The notes under the pieces are model-generated. The model did no database searches. It had not been told where the DNA came from and saw nothing but the letters and a program-made list of their open reading frames with translations. A stretch of 64,000 nucleotides of DNA from Nepenthes gracilis (lineage: Eukaryota; Streptophyta; Magnoliopsida; Caryophyllales; Nepenthaceae): NCBI GenBank assembly GCA_033239525.1, contig BSYO01000036.1, forward strand, positions 6,408,126-6,472,125, given 5' to 3'. Position numbers and translations under genes: made by a program. Positions 46,213 through 57,983 of this stretch are shown piece by piece; the first letter of the stretch is position 1; each line of letters starts with the position of its first letter.

Positions 46213-46965
46213 TGTTGCATCCTCAAATCCTTTCTTTAATCAGGACGAGGATCTGACAACAATACCAATGATTTCTTGCACGAAAAGGAGAAAATGAGAG
46301 TACACGGACTAATACATGAGCAGTTTTACGTGGAAAAGCTTATCTTGAATAAGAAGGAAAAACTACGGGACTGCTGTCCGGGAATTATTTCACTATACGG
46401 TGTTTTGCTTACAGGAAACTCTCAAGTGTAAGAGGCTAAGGACTTAGTGTATAAAAAATAGTCACTCTTACAACACAAGTCATTTTCTCTTCCTCTCTCT
46501 TTGCTTTCTCTCTCTATTACAGATAATAAGAGTAAATGGCAGGATCCTTTATTTGGTAAACAACTAAGATATTTATAGTGGTTAAACTTCCCGTTCAGAG
46601 TTGTCCACGTGGGGCTTGCGTGTGTAGGGGATTCTGCCATCAACTCTACTAATCCCTTTTAACGTGTTAGGAAGGTGGTGTGCACGCCTGCCTAATATCA
46701 CGTCTCCTCTGCAAGGCCGCATATTCTGCTCGCCATCATTCTTCTCGCAGTCTAACAGGTCTGCCACTAATTTTCTGGCATGCCAATTTTACAGGCGAGG
46801 TAGCGTTTGAGGCCCATCATGAGTCAACAGCCCATAATGGACTTCAAGCCCATTGTGCTTTGTGGGCCAGCCCTAGCACCCAAGCTTCTCGAGATTCTGT
46901 GGTATCTTGGCCCAACTCCTAAGAGATGGATTTTTAATGTGGGTCTTGGGTATCAGTACACATCA
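46213..46965 (-). repeat. Tat-2 3' LTR
   Basis: In plus coordinates it runs TGTTGCATCC...CACATCA. Minus-strand TATAAATA is at 46570-46577. It aligns throughout with 61047-61804. Confidence 0.93.
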
Positions 46966-46978
46966 CTAGCCCCACATG
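46966..46978 (-). other. Tat-2 polypurine tract
   Basis: Minus strand GGCATGTGGGGCTAG directly before the 3' LTR, with the same GGGGCTAG end as Tat-1. Confidence 0.65.
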
Positions 46979-47539
46979 CCAAAGATTCAAAGACTTCAAC
47001 CTTTGGTATGCTTGCTGTCCGCGGAAACACTTTAGCTGTCAATCATCGGAGTTCTTTATGGAGTTCTGTCGGCGTCCTTTGCTCTTCACAAATGTCCGCA
47101 TCCAAGATTGGAACCAAAATGCCCGAGAGCTCGCTCAAACTTGTGCCTTTCTTAAAACGTCCGTAGGATTTTTGGGTCTACTGTCTAACTAGAACATTCG
47201 AGGGCCCTTTGGACCTTTTGGTACTGCCAGGCATTCATAAATGATCGCCATCTTCACGTGCCATCCAGAGACCCAAAGAAATCCTCGAACTATTCTAGCT
47301 TTGACGCGGTTACGCCCTGAGCTCGTTGAAGCACGCCGCATCTAAGAATTCCCTTAGGGGCTGAGAGCTTGGCTAGCGCTGCCATTTCTTCCATTAAAGT
47401 GCATCAAATGCGCAATTAAGGAAATTGGCATTGCCTTGAAAATCGAGGACCCACTATCCCCGAGAGCGTATGGAGGACTAGCACGTGGCTAGGGTAATGA
47501 TTGGCGCACCTTCCTAAATTTTGAAGTCTTTTCGGCCGC

Positions 47540-47547
47540 TTTAAATA
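47540..47547 (+). promoter_or_regulatory. Candidate TATA box of the Tat-2 antisense gene
   Basis: TTTAAATA lies 130 bases before the ATG, followed by a C/T-rich leader. Tat-1 has GCTTTTAAGTGC at the matching position near 30630. If used, the antisense gene has its own promoter inside the element. Confidence 0.4.
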
Positions 47548-47678
47548 CGGTTCCTTGCCTTCATTTCAGCCTACTTCTTCCCACTTTTCTTTCCAAAATT
47601 TTTAAGTCTTCGAAACGCTATCTGATACCTCATCGTTGCGCACTATTCATCTTCCTCTATGTCTTTCTTTGAGCTCGA

Positions 47679-49719
47679 ATGGCTCTAGGAGTGAAGGATA
47701 TCGTGTCTTCATTGACTTTGGAGAGCCTCAAGGCCATTTGCATGAAGTACGACATACCTGATACAGTGGCAATGCTGGTTCCGAGCCCACTGATAGGGCG
47801 TGCAGCCCAAATGATGGCTTCATTGCCGTATACGAAGTCCACCTCAAGGGTGGGCTTCGCTTCTCTGTCCCCTTGAAGCTATACCATATTGTGATGGAGC
47901 TGGGCATCCCGTTCGCGAGATTACAGCCCAACGCTATCAAGTATATTGTGTCGCTTTGCGTTTTCGCTCATTGTCACAAAAAGGTTCTTAAGCTTGCTGT
48001 GGTGGAGGTTATGTTTTGCTTTACACAAAATATGGATTGGATTGTGATGACGCTGCATTCTGAGTTTGCGGTTATGAGTAAGGGGAACCCTAATTCTACC
48101 AAGAGGTGGAAAGATAAGTTTTTCTTTTTGGCCGTTCGAGAGATTTGGACCATTGACAACACTTGGGGGAATGTGGCTGAGGCGCACTGCTCGGACACCT
48201 CCAAGCTGGAGAGGGATGTCGCCGAGGAGGTTTAAGATTTGGTGATGGCCAACCTCAGCAGTTTTAATAAGAATAAGAAGAATATCTGGTTAAGACTCGA
48301 GAATCTTGCAAAAGCCAAGTGGGGTACTCAGGTCGAGGACTCTAGCGCTGCTGACGGTTCTCAAAAGAAGAAGAAGAAGAGGAGGCTAAGGAAAAAGGAG
48401 GCGGCTCTGAGGATCGAGGAGCCAACTGAGTGCCCAAGGAAGAGTCGTCAGACCGAGTCTTCAAAGCATCTAGTGACCATCGTTGAGTACTCCTCGTCCG
48501 GTGAGAACACTGCCGTGATAGAGCCCCTCTTCAAGAGGCCGAGACCTCCTCCAATGGCCCCCATCCGAGACTCCTTTGGTGTCAGACCTTCAGCCACTGG
48601 CGAGTCATCTGAGCAACCCTCTAAGCTTGCGGTCTTGTCCGCAGGCTCGGCTATCACCCAGCCTATCCTCGAGGAGCCCATTCTTGACATCCCTTCCGGA
48701 TTCTCTGGGGAGGTCTCAGACTGGATGGATACTCTGTCCGAGGATGCCATTGTGGAACAGGCTGCAGGGGAGGTTGAGGTCACGTAGACCAATGAAGTAG
48801 TGATAACGACAAGGACAACTGCTGACACTGCTGAGGCCGTGGAGAGTCAAGCCATTAAGATGCCTGCTACTGGACTCATTGCAGAGCTCGCTGTAGTCTA
48901 TTGAGCTTCTTTGCCTAGCAATCCAAATCTACAGTCCACTGATGATGTCTACTGCAACCTCTGAGGATCCTCTGGTCGAGGACAGTGCGAGGATATCACC
49001 TATTGTTGGAGCTGAGGCTGCTACCGAAGATCACCACGAAGTGGCAGAGCCCCTAGCTTTCGACGATGCCTCCTCCGCGCCTAAGGCCAGGGCTGAGGTT
49101 TCTATGGTGTAGGAGGTCGCGACCATGGAAACTGGAGAGCTGGAAGCTCCCAAAGCAGAGGGCATTGCCGGGAGTTCCCTTGTCACCAAGGTATTCCTCT
49201 ATCCCTCCTTTGGCTTTGTTCCCCTTTGTTGGTGTTCTACTGATTTGTTTGCCCTTACAGCTTCAGGACATAGCCAGCAGCCTTGGCGCAATCATCAATG
49301 AGGCTTCCCAGGTTCGCGCAAAACTGGAGGCTTCTAGGTCCTTGGGGATACGCGTCGAAAGCTTAAAGCTCAAACTTGCCGAAACCGAGAGCCGCATTTC
49401 CTTCCTAGAATGCCAGCTCAAGGAACAAGAGGAGTTGCACATTGCACTTCATGGGAGAAACCTTTTGTTGGAGTAGGAACTCAAGACTTCATTGAAGCTT
49501 GAAGACATCGCACTAGCCCTTGAGCACAAATACTGGGATGCCATCGATATGTGCCACCAGGTTATAAAGCTTCTTGTTCCAAGGTTCCCGGTCACCCTTT
49601 TTGACCCATGGAATTCCAGCGCTCAGCACAATGATGATCTAATTGGCCTCCCGGACAATTGGAGATCTTCTGGTTCTTCACGGGTAGGGCTGTTCGGCCA
49701 ACCAGAGCCTTCTGGATAG
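47679..49719 (+). pseudogene. Tat-2 antisense gene: Transposase_28-like domain, basic linker, coiled coil (broken)
   Basis: Opposite to gag-pol, 714 bases inside the 3' LTR. The ATG at 47679 gives MALGVKDIVSSLTLESLKAI and CMKYDIPDTVAMLVPSP. A frameshift near 47800 is followed by NDGFIAVYEVHLKGGLRFSV and LGIPFARLQPNAIKYIVSLC, the PPxG..xYxxxLxxGLRFPL...PNA pattern of the plant 'putative gypsy type transposon' family. Next come KRWKDKFFFLAVREIW, a lysine/arginine cluster (48366-48410) that could be a nuclear signal, and an acidic region (48650-48785). Exon 1 ends SSLVTK at 49190. Exon 2 codes a coiled coil (LKLKLAETESRISFLECQLK) and stops at 49719 after one internal stop. Further stops are at 48785 and in the next 300 bases. 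Function unknown. Confidence 0.78.
49191..49260 (+). other. Intron of the Tat-2 antisense gene
   Basis: 70 bp. ACCAAG|GTATTC at the donor, a T-rich body, and GCCCTTACAG|CTTCAG at the acceptor. It is in phase 0 and joins the acidic region to the coiled coil in frame, exactly as in Tat-1. Confidence 0.8.
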
Positions 49720-50040
49720 CTTGGATCCTCCGAGCAGGTGGGACTGTGAGCCCCTTAGCGTGCTTTGTTGTAGACGTTCTCTTTTTTTTTTTTTTTTGGC
49801 ATGTATGCTGTTGTAGACAAGTAGCGCATATGAATGAAATAGAGTTTTAGTTCAAGCATTTGTTTCCTTTACTCGGATTGCACAAGTGTTTGGTTCTTTT
49901 ATGACATGTTGTTAAATAAGTTTGTCTTATACCAACTTAATGTCAAAACCTTTTGACCATCTTTGGATGAAGATGCTACCTCTAGAGCCGTCGTATACTT
50001 GCTATTTTAAGCCCCCTAAGTTTTAACTTCAACCTCTGGG

Positions 50041-50270
50041 GTTGCTTGGCATTGTGGCCAAGTTTTAAGTTTGACCTCTTAGGTGGCTCGAATTTATCCG
50101 AGTTTTTATACGACCTCTTGGGTCGTTCAGACTTAGCCAAGTTTTAGTACTACCTCTTAGGCCGCTCGAACTTAGCCAAGTTTTTACACAACCTATTGGG
50201 CCGCTCGGATTTAACCGAATTTTAATACTAGCTCTTGGGCTGCTCTGACTTATCTGAGTTTTGGGGCAAG
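50041..50270. repeat. 39-bp tandem repeat between Tat-2 pol and antisense gene
   Basis: About 5.5 units of the form GGCCGCTCGAACTTAGCCAA then GTTTTTACACAACCTCTTG. Same unit length and same location as the Tat-1 array (33088-33267), but the unit sequence is different apart from GGCCGCY and TTTAA-like pieces. Confidence 0.88.
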
Positions 50271-50445
50271 TGAAAGGAGTCCTATCCACTTGACTTAGGG
50301 GTAGCTTAGGTCTTGTTACTTTATTAGATGGTGTGTGATCGCCCAGTGGAATGCAAAATGATAATTTAAGCAAAAACTATCATTTTATTAATGAAATGTG
50401 GCACAAGCACGCAACGCAAATAATATACCTGTATGTTTTACAAGC

Positions 50446-53400
50446 TTATTGGTAATATTTTTTAAGGTGAGCAGTGTTCCATGTCCGTGGGACAAGCCTT
50501 CCTTCTTAGGTGCGTAGCTTGTACACCCCATTTCATAGGATGGCCAATACCAGGAACAACCCTTCCTAATTTAGGAAGAGCTTGTTCTGACCAAAATTTT
50601 TTTCGGTTGCCTCAATGCTTCTCAATACCAAGTCTCCTACTTCAAATTGGCGCGCTTTCACCTTCTTATTGTAACACTAGGTAACCCTTTGTTGGTAAGC
50701 TGCTATCCGTAATCTTGCTGCGTCTCGGACTTCTTCAAGAAGGTCAAGGTTCTCCCGGAGTTTCTGTACATTATTGAAGGGATTGAAACTTTCCATGCAA
50801 AGGCTTGGGAGCCCGACTTCTACTGAAATGACCGCCTCGACCCCATAACATAGGCTAAAAGGAGTCTCCCGTGTTGGCTCCTTCAAAGTTATCCTGTAGC
50901 ACCACAGCACTGACTGTAGCTCTTCGACCCATGAGCCCCCAATGTGCTCCACCTTTGTTTTTAATCTGTGGATTATTGTGCGATTTGTGACTTCCACTTG
51001 GCCGTTGCATTACGGGTATGCGACTAATGTATGTAGCAATCATATCTTTAGGTTGGTGCAATACTTGGTGAACCTCTTTCCAGAAAATTGGGTCCCGTTA
51101 TTAGTTACAATGCATTCTGGGATTCCGAACCTATACACAATGCTCTACCGGACAAAGTCTGCAGCATTCCGCTCGGTTACGCGAGCTAATGGCGTGGCCT
51201 TAACCCACTTTATAAAGTAGTCAATTCCGACAATCAAGAACTTTCTTTGTCCGGACGCTATCGACAGTGGTCTAAGTATGTCCAGTCCCCACAACGCGAA
51301 GGGCCAAAGTGATTGGAGATCTCTGAGTTCTGTGTACGGCCGGTGGGAAAGATTACCATGGACCTGACAATTCTTGCATTTCCATACGAAGTCCATGGTA
51401 TCATACTTTATGGTTGGCCAGTAGTACCCATGCCTCATTAGTTTGAACGCGAGATTCTTTCCCCCAATGTGGGATCCTCAAACCCCGAGGTGTACCTCTC
51501 TAAAGGTATAATCAGCCTCTTCTGGGGTAAGGCACCTCAAATAGGGGACAGATAATCCTCGACGGTACAGTCGGCTGTCCATGATAGTATACCACCCGGC
51601 TGTCTTCTTCACCTTCTTGGCCTCTTCTGCATCCTCGGGTAGTGTCTCGTCGGACAAATACCTTAAGTAGGGGGTTATCCAGTCATTGGCCTCTGATATC
51701 TGCATCACCTCTGTCTCGGAGTCTTCCACATTGGGTTTGCCGAGAACCTCGCGCATTCCTCGAGCATATTGCTTTAGGTCTCCGGAAGCTACTTCTTTGG
51801 CAAGTTGGTCTACCTTTTTATTTTCCTCCCACAAAATGTAGACTATTTCTACCTTCTCAAATACAAACATAAGCTCTCACACCTTTGAGATATATTTGGA
51901 TAGTTGTGGGCTGTTTGCTTTGATTCCTCAGACCTAGTTGACGACCAACTCTGAGTCACTGTAGGCAATCAAGTCTTTGGCCAAGCACTCCTTTGCCAAT
52001 TGCAATCCTACAAGAAGGGCCTTGTACTCTACCACGTTGTTGGTCGTTGGGAATCCGAGGACCATTGAGTTTTTGATTTCTGGTCCTTTAGGAGTCCTCA
52101 GCACAACGCCAGTCCTACAACCATCCTTCATCGAGGAGTCGTCCACATGTAGAGTCCACACTGCTAGGCTGTGTATGTCCTCAGCACCACAAGTGCTCAA
52201 GGGGTCATGAGTTGCTATTGTGGTTTTGAGGATAAAGTTCGCTAGGGCTTGACCTGTTAGGGTAGGCCGCGGACGCAACTCTATATCGAACTCACCCAAC
52301 TCAATGGCCCATTTGACCAACCATCTCGACGTTTTTGGCTTTTGCAGAATCACTCCCAAGGGCTGGTTGGTCAAGACGACAACTTTATGACTTGGAAGTA
52401 TGGTCTCAATTTTTGAGTGGAATACACGAGCGCCAGAGCCATCTTTTCTATGTGGAAATACCTTGTCTCAGCGTCAGCTAAGATCTTACTGATGTAGTAC
52501 ACGTGCTGCTGCCTACCATTGTGCTGACTTACCAAGGCGGAGCTCAAGGCTTTGTCTAAGACTGAAAGGTACAGGTACAACTCCTCACTCGTTTGTGGAG
52601 AAGTCAACAGAGGCAGGTTTGATAAATGCCCCTTAAGTCCTCGAAAAGCTTCTTTGCAGTCGGCCGTCCACTGGAAGCCATTGTCCTTTATCCCTCTGAG
52701 TGCTTTGAAGAACGGCAAATACTTTTCAACCGACTTGGCCAGAAAGTGTGACAGTACTACTAAACTTCCAGTAAACTTCTGGTCCAACTTCATGGTCCGA
52801 GAAGATTTCATATCAAGGATGGCCTTGATTTTTTTCAGGTTCACTTCACTTCCCTGGCGCAAAACAATGTAGCCTAAGAATTTTTCAAATATCACTCCAA
52901 ATGTACACTTTGCTGGATTGAGTATCATCTGGTATGTTCTTAAAACGTTGAAGGTTTCATCTAGATCTTGGATGTGGTGGTTGGTTATTTTGCTTTTGAC
53001 GAGCATGTCGTCCACATAGACCTCCACATTCATTTTAATCTGGCCTTCAAATATTTTATTCACGAGTCTCTGATAAGTGGCACCTGCATTCTTAAGGCCG
53101 AAGGGCATGACCTTATAACAATATGTCCCTTGATCCGTCATAAATGATGTGTGCTCCTCGTCTTCGGGACTCATCTTTATTTGGTTATAACCCGAGTATG
53201 CGTCTATAAAGCTTCAAAGCTTGTGGTCGGAAGTCAAGTCTACCAACAAATTGATCCTCGAGAGTGGGAAGCTGTCATTTGGGCAGGCTTTATTGATGTT
53301 CGTGAAGTCTACACACATTCTCGACTTTCCGTTATTCTTTTTGACCATCACAACGTTGGACAGCCAATCTAGGTAGTGCACCTCTCTTATGAATCCCATG

Positions 53401-54100
53401 TCCAAAAGCTTCTTTACCTTCTCTCGAATTGCCACCAGCTTTTCTACTGAATAATTCCTTCTCTTTTGCCTGACAAGCTTATGATTAGGATTTAGGCCAA
53501 ATTTATGGACCATTACTCTAGTCGATATATCTAACATGTCATTCAAAATCCAAGCAAAGATGTCCGAGTTCTTCCGTAAGAAGCTGATAAGCTTGTCTCA
53601 GAAGGCTTAAGGTAGAGAACTTCCTATTTGGACAGCCTTTTTTAGATCTCTAGGATTCAGAAGGACTCGGTCAATGGCTTCCCTAGACTCAGCTTGTTGC
53701 AATATTGTTTAATCACGGAAGTCTAAGTCTTCCATTGGTTGAGGAAGAGAAGTCTGTGTGACCTAGGATAGGTAACATATTCGTCCTGTAGCCTAATCCT
53801 TGAGGACTTTCGCAATCCTGTATAGTGTCGGAAACTTCATCTTGAGATGTGGGATTGAGGTCACAGCCTTGAAGGTGGTCAAACAGAACCTCCAAGGATC
53901 GGCGTTATAAACCGAAGGCAGGTTTATGACCTGGAAAGAAAGTTTCTTTGACGATACCCTCGAATGGGTTTCCAACGTGACCTCAAGTTTGATGACTCCC
54001 TGTATTGGCACTGGCTCGTTGTCCAGCCCATAGAGGGATCCTTCAGTCGCGGCCAACTAGTTTCTTTTCAGCCATTATTTAAAGAAAGTATCAAGTTAGA
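50446..54100 (-). pseudogene. Tat-2 pol: protease, reverse transcriptase, two RNases H, integrase (broken)
   Basis: The protease part keeps VFIDNESS and INLPSVYNADPWRFCLTTFK. Reverse transcriptase (53546-52552) has CVDFTNINKACPNDSF, a single stop near 53215, YKVMPFGLKNAGATYQRLVN and EVYVDDMLVK. It is the best preserved part, with one open run of 267 codons. The first RNase H has YFHIEKMALALVYSTQKLR. The second has WTLHVDDSS, NNVVEYKALL and YSDSELVVN, so its acidic residues are visible. Integrase has KCKNCQ of the zinc module, IDYFIKW, VTNNGTQF (second catalytic Asp now Asn) and GQVEVTNR with Glu. The frame ends NTAHLKKYYQ, stop at 50446. Several stops and frameshifts. Confidence 0.88.
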
Positions 54101-55199
54101 AAACATTACGTGAGCTTTCATTATCAATGAAAACTTATTTCATCTGATAGTCTAAACTACCATAAAAAACGAGGGCCGTTACAACCACAAGTCAGAATGA
54201 GGGGACGTTACATGAGTCATATCTTCGTTACAAAAACTATTGGCCTCATCCCTAGATTCTACCCTAGGTTTCTTGTTCCTCGCAGTCGTGTCCTCCCGAG
54301 TGCCTCCATTGACTAGGTAGGTGGAGATCATGTTGACCATCCCCACGGCCACTTTGCCTCTTGGTTGGCCAACCTCAACTGCCTCTGTTGCTTTAGATGA
54401 CTATTCGGGTCTTTGCAAGAAGCGGTTAAGGTGACATCTCTTAATGAGCTCCTCAATCTCCTTTTGTAATGTCCTACAGTTCTCAGTACCGTGGCCTCCG
54501 TAACGGTGGTAGTGACAGTATTTAGACTGGTCACCACCTTCTGGGTTCTTCAACGTCTTAAGCCATTTCAAAAACTTCTCATTCCGAATCTGTATCAGGA
54601 TATTGGTATGCGAGTCATTCGGGAGAGTAAGGTTGACGAGCCTATACTCCTTGTGGACATTCTGTTCAGACTTTGGCTGCTTCCTGGGGGTCCAAAAGTC
54701 TTGTCGACCTTTAGGTTTTCTTTTTTCGTCTGCTGTCCTCGGAGGGTAGCTTTCCACCTGCGTGGACCTCTTCGCATCGTTCACTTCCTCGACCACAATG
54801 TAAGCTCTGGCTATACTCTTGGCTTCCCTCAACGTCTGCGGACCCCTGTGTACGAGGTGTTTGAAGAAGTTACCTCCCTCTAGGGCAAACAGGAATGCAG
54901 TCAGTTTGACCCCATCGGTCAGCTTCGGGATCTGTCTTGCCTAGGATATGAAGCAGGACAGAAAATTCTTCAAGCTCTCCCTAGCACCTTGCTTTACGCG
55001 AGTAAGGTGCCATGATTGCTTCTCGATCCTCCGGCTAGAAGCGAACTAAGAGAGGAAGGCTTTTGCCAGCTTGTTGAAGGAGCGAATGGAGTCCGCAGGC
55101 ATCCCGTACAACCAGATCCTCACATCCCCCTAAGCGTCAAGGGGAAGTACTGGCACATCGTTATTTCATTTAAACCTTAAAGTGTCAAAATGAGTAGTA

Positions 55200-57983
55200 A
55201 AAGGAATAATGAAATCAATATCACTGTGCTTGTAAGTTACATGATGAAGATGTGTACCAAGTTTAAATGGCATATTAGGCCATATCTGAAAGGTTATTAG
55301 GGGAATGAGGAGATTAGAAGAAACTGTTGAAAGAAAAGATTTGCCTATCTTATTTTCTGACCGTCAAATAAAGTTGTTGTTGAGATTATGTCAAGATCAG
55401 AAATGATTTTGAGGATTCAAGTATAACCGATAAGAATATTTAGCGAACTTTAAAAATGTGGTTAACTAAAGAATTAATTGTTTGATATTGAGAGTCTTTA
55501 AAATTAAGATATTCGTAAGATAGGTGAAGGATCACCATGAATCGGTGCTAATATCGGAACAGTGCGGTTATGCAAACCGAGTGGTCTAATTTGGGATAAG
55601 TAAATTAACTTGACAATGGAACATTAAGTAACTAAATGTTGAGGTTTAAATGGTAATTTGAGACTGTGCTGAAATTTTAAAATGATTGTCTCAATAGTAT
55701 TTTTGTGCCAGATAAATATCTAAAATTTGTGAATTTTTGCCTTTTTAATGTTAACCCCTTCAAAATCTTTTTAGATTATGCAGATCCTCTTAGGAATTGA
55801 GATGTGCTTGAGGATGCTTGTGTAAATTGTATCAAGGGGATACGATACCCTATAATTAAGTCGTGCGTTATGAACTATAGGTAAAGTCAATCGAATTGAG
55901 GATAGTTATTGAGTCTAATTTGAAAATAGACTGCCCTTTTTAATGTCAGTAGATGATCGTTTGAGAACCTAGTTATGGAAGTTTTGAGGAACATATATAT
56001 TTGAAGGCAAAGACCAAACCAAACTATTTTAATGGGCGGATTAGAGGCAATTGAAATTGGCATTAGTCTCTCAGGATTTGTGCAGAGTCAAAAAAGTATC
56101 GGTTAGAAGCTGTTTGAGGAACTTTAAGGCCCTTGGAAAGTAGGAATTAACTAATGGGCTAAGTAAGTTTCTAAATAAGTTAGCACAGGTGGTAATATTC
56201 TTGAAGAAGATTAAGATCTTATTATTTTGCATCAATAGGTATCTACCTATGAGCAAAGTGGGACGGAGCCTGTAGTCTGAACTTATTTCCCTCGTGATTG
56301 AAAATTTTGTAATAAGGTCCTTGTCTTGAGAAATTATGGATGATGTCTTGGAGAGAAATTAATGTATTGTGGATCCGAGAGTTGAGAACTAAAATAGGTA
56401 GGATTTCGATCTCTTTTGAGGAAGGTGAATGTTAAGATCGATAATTGATATCAGAAGTCTCCACTTGAAAAATTGTAGAATTACTTTGGAGATAATTATG
56501 ATCTAATAATCTCAAAGATTTCAAGTAGTCATGTTATGGGGAAGAGGTAAACTTGATATTGTTAAGGAAACCCTAGGATTATATTTTCCTGTATCGCTTG
56601 TGAATCGATATCCTTAGGATAAGTAAAAGAGGGATTCCTAGTTGGAATTACCCTTTCATTGTTCAAAGTCAGTAACTGGAAATCTCTGTTTAAAAAATTA
56701 TGGATATTGTTTTGGGTGATAGCTTTGTCTTGGGGGAATTTGTGGTTATGTTATAACTACAGTTGACCTTGGGATTTTGTAAGTGAATAGGCATGTCTGA
56801 GGATTATAAAGATGAATTTCGGTATCTTGAAGGGGGAACAAATATTAGTACTGATCGTAAATCTTAAGAGTCTATAAATTTGGTACTAATAGTGAACCTA
56901 TGGGTAGGCTCAATCACTTGGAGTAATGGGGTGTTACATTCCTAAGTTGGGAAGCAGATTGTGTCTGAAATATGGAAGTTATGAAGTTGGAAGCGATAAG
57001 TTCTATGGTCTTGCTTTAGGGCAATCAAAATGGCCCACCCATGGTGATTACAAGTGATGTGTTCGGGTTGAACTAGTTGGCTCGTCGGCATACCAACTAG
57101 ATCTCGAGGTTGTTAAGTATAGGAGTTAAGGAATAAAATTGGGAAGTCTCTGTGGTTTAATATCTACACGACCCACCAATCATGATTATGGAGGGAGTAT
57201 TCAGGTTTAATTAAATGGCTTATCAGTATGTTAACGAGAATCTGGGGTTCCTTAGAATTGGGACTTCGAGATTTTGAGGTAATTAATTATTAAAGACTTA
57301 AGATTTTGGGTAACGATCTGAAATTGTATCGAACCTATGGAGACTGTTATAGTTAGGATTTTTTGTTCTGTAGTGAATTGAGGATCTGTGAGAACTATTC
57401 CCGTAATATGGATATCTTGAGGACAATTTTAATCATGGTTTCCGCATGATTTGGGTGTTCAAAATGGAATATGTATCTGATAGAAGTGTCGATGTGATGA
57501 CATACCAAAGAAATGTGGATGATGTAAAGTATCCTGTCTTAGATATTTGATTTTGATTTGAAATTTTTATCAGAATCTTAACCGAACTTGGTAAAGGAAC
57601 TAGGATGTTAGGTTGAAATCATAATAGTAAATGGTAATCAAATGATTGAAAAGTTGGATGATTTGATCAGAGTGCGCAACAGAAATAATCGGATGATTAA
57701 TCCCTGTATATTAAGATCTAAATTTTAAAATTCAGGGAGAATACTCCAAATTTGAAACATTTTACTTATGTAAGATTCAAAACTAAGTTAGAAAAGTGGT
57801 TAATGAAATAGAATTGTCTTCGATTTTAGTAGATTTGGATCAGAACAATTGGAAAAATTAAGGTTTTTTCAGGATAACCGTCTAAATTTAGAAATGATTT
57901 GGATATGTTAGGAAAGTTTCTTGATTCTGAAAATTTAAGGATTGTTAAATTTTGAGAACGAAATTCCTATAAGTGAGGGAGAA
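55200..57983 (+). other. Decayed DNA inserted in Tat-2 gag, left of a chromovirus LTR
   Basis: No domain is recognisable in any frame. The last bases (57938-57983: GAACGAAATTCCTATAAGTG, then AGGGAGAA) are the usual tail between chromovirus pol and the 3' LTR, so this could be the far-decayed internal part or long 3' untranslated part of the element whose LTR starts at 57984. Confidence 0.35.
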
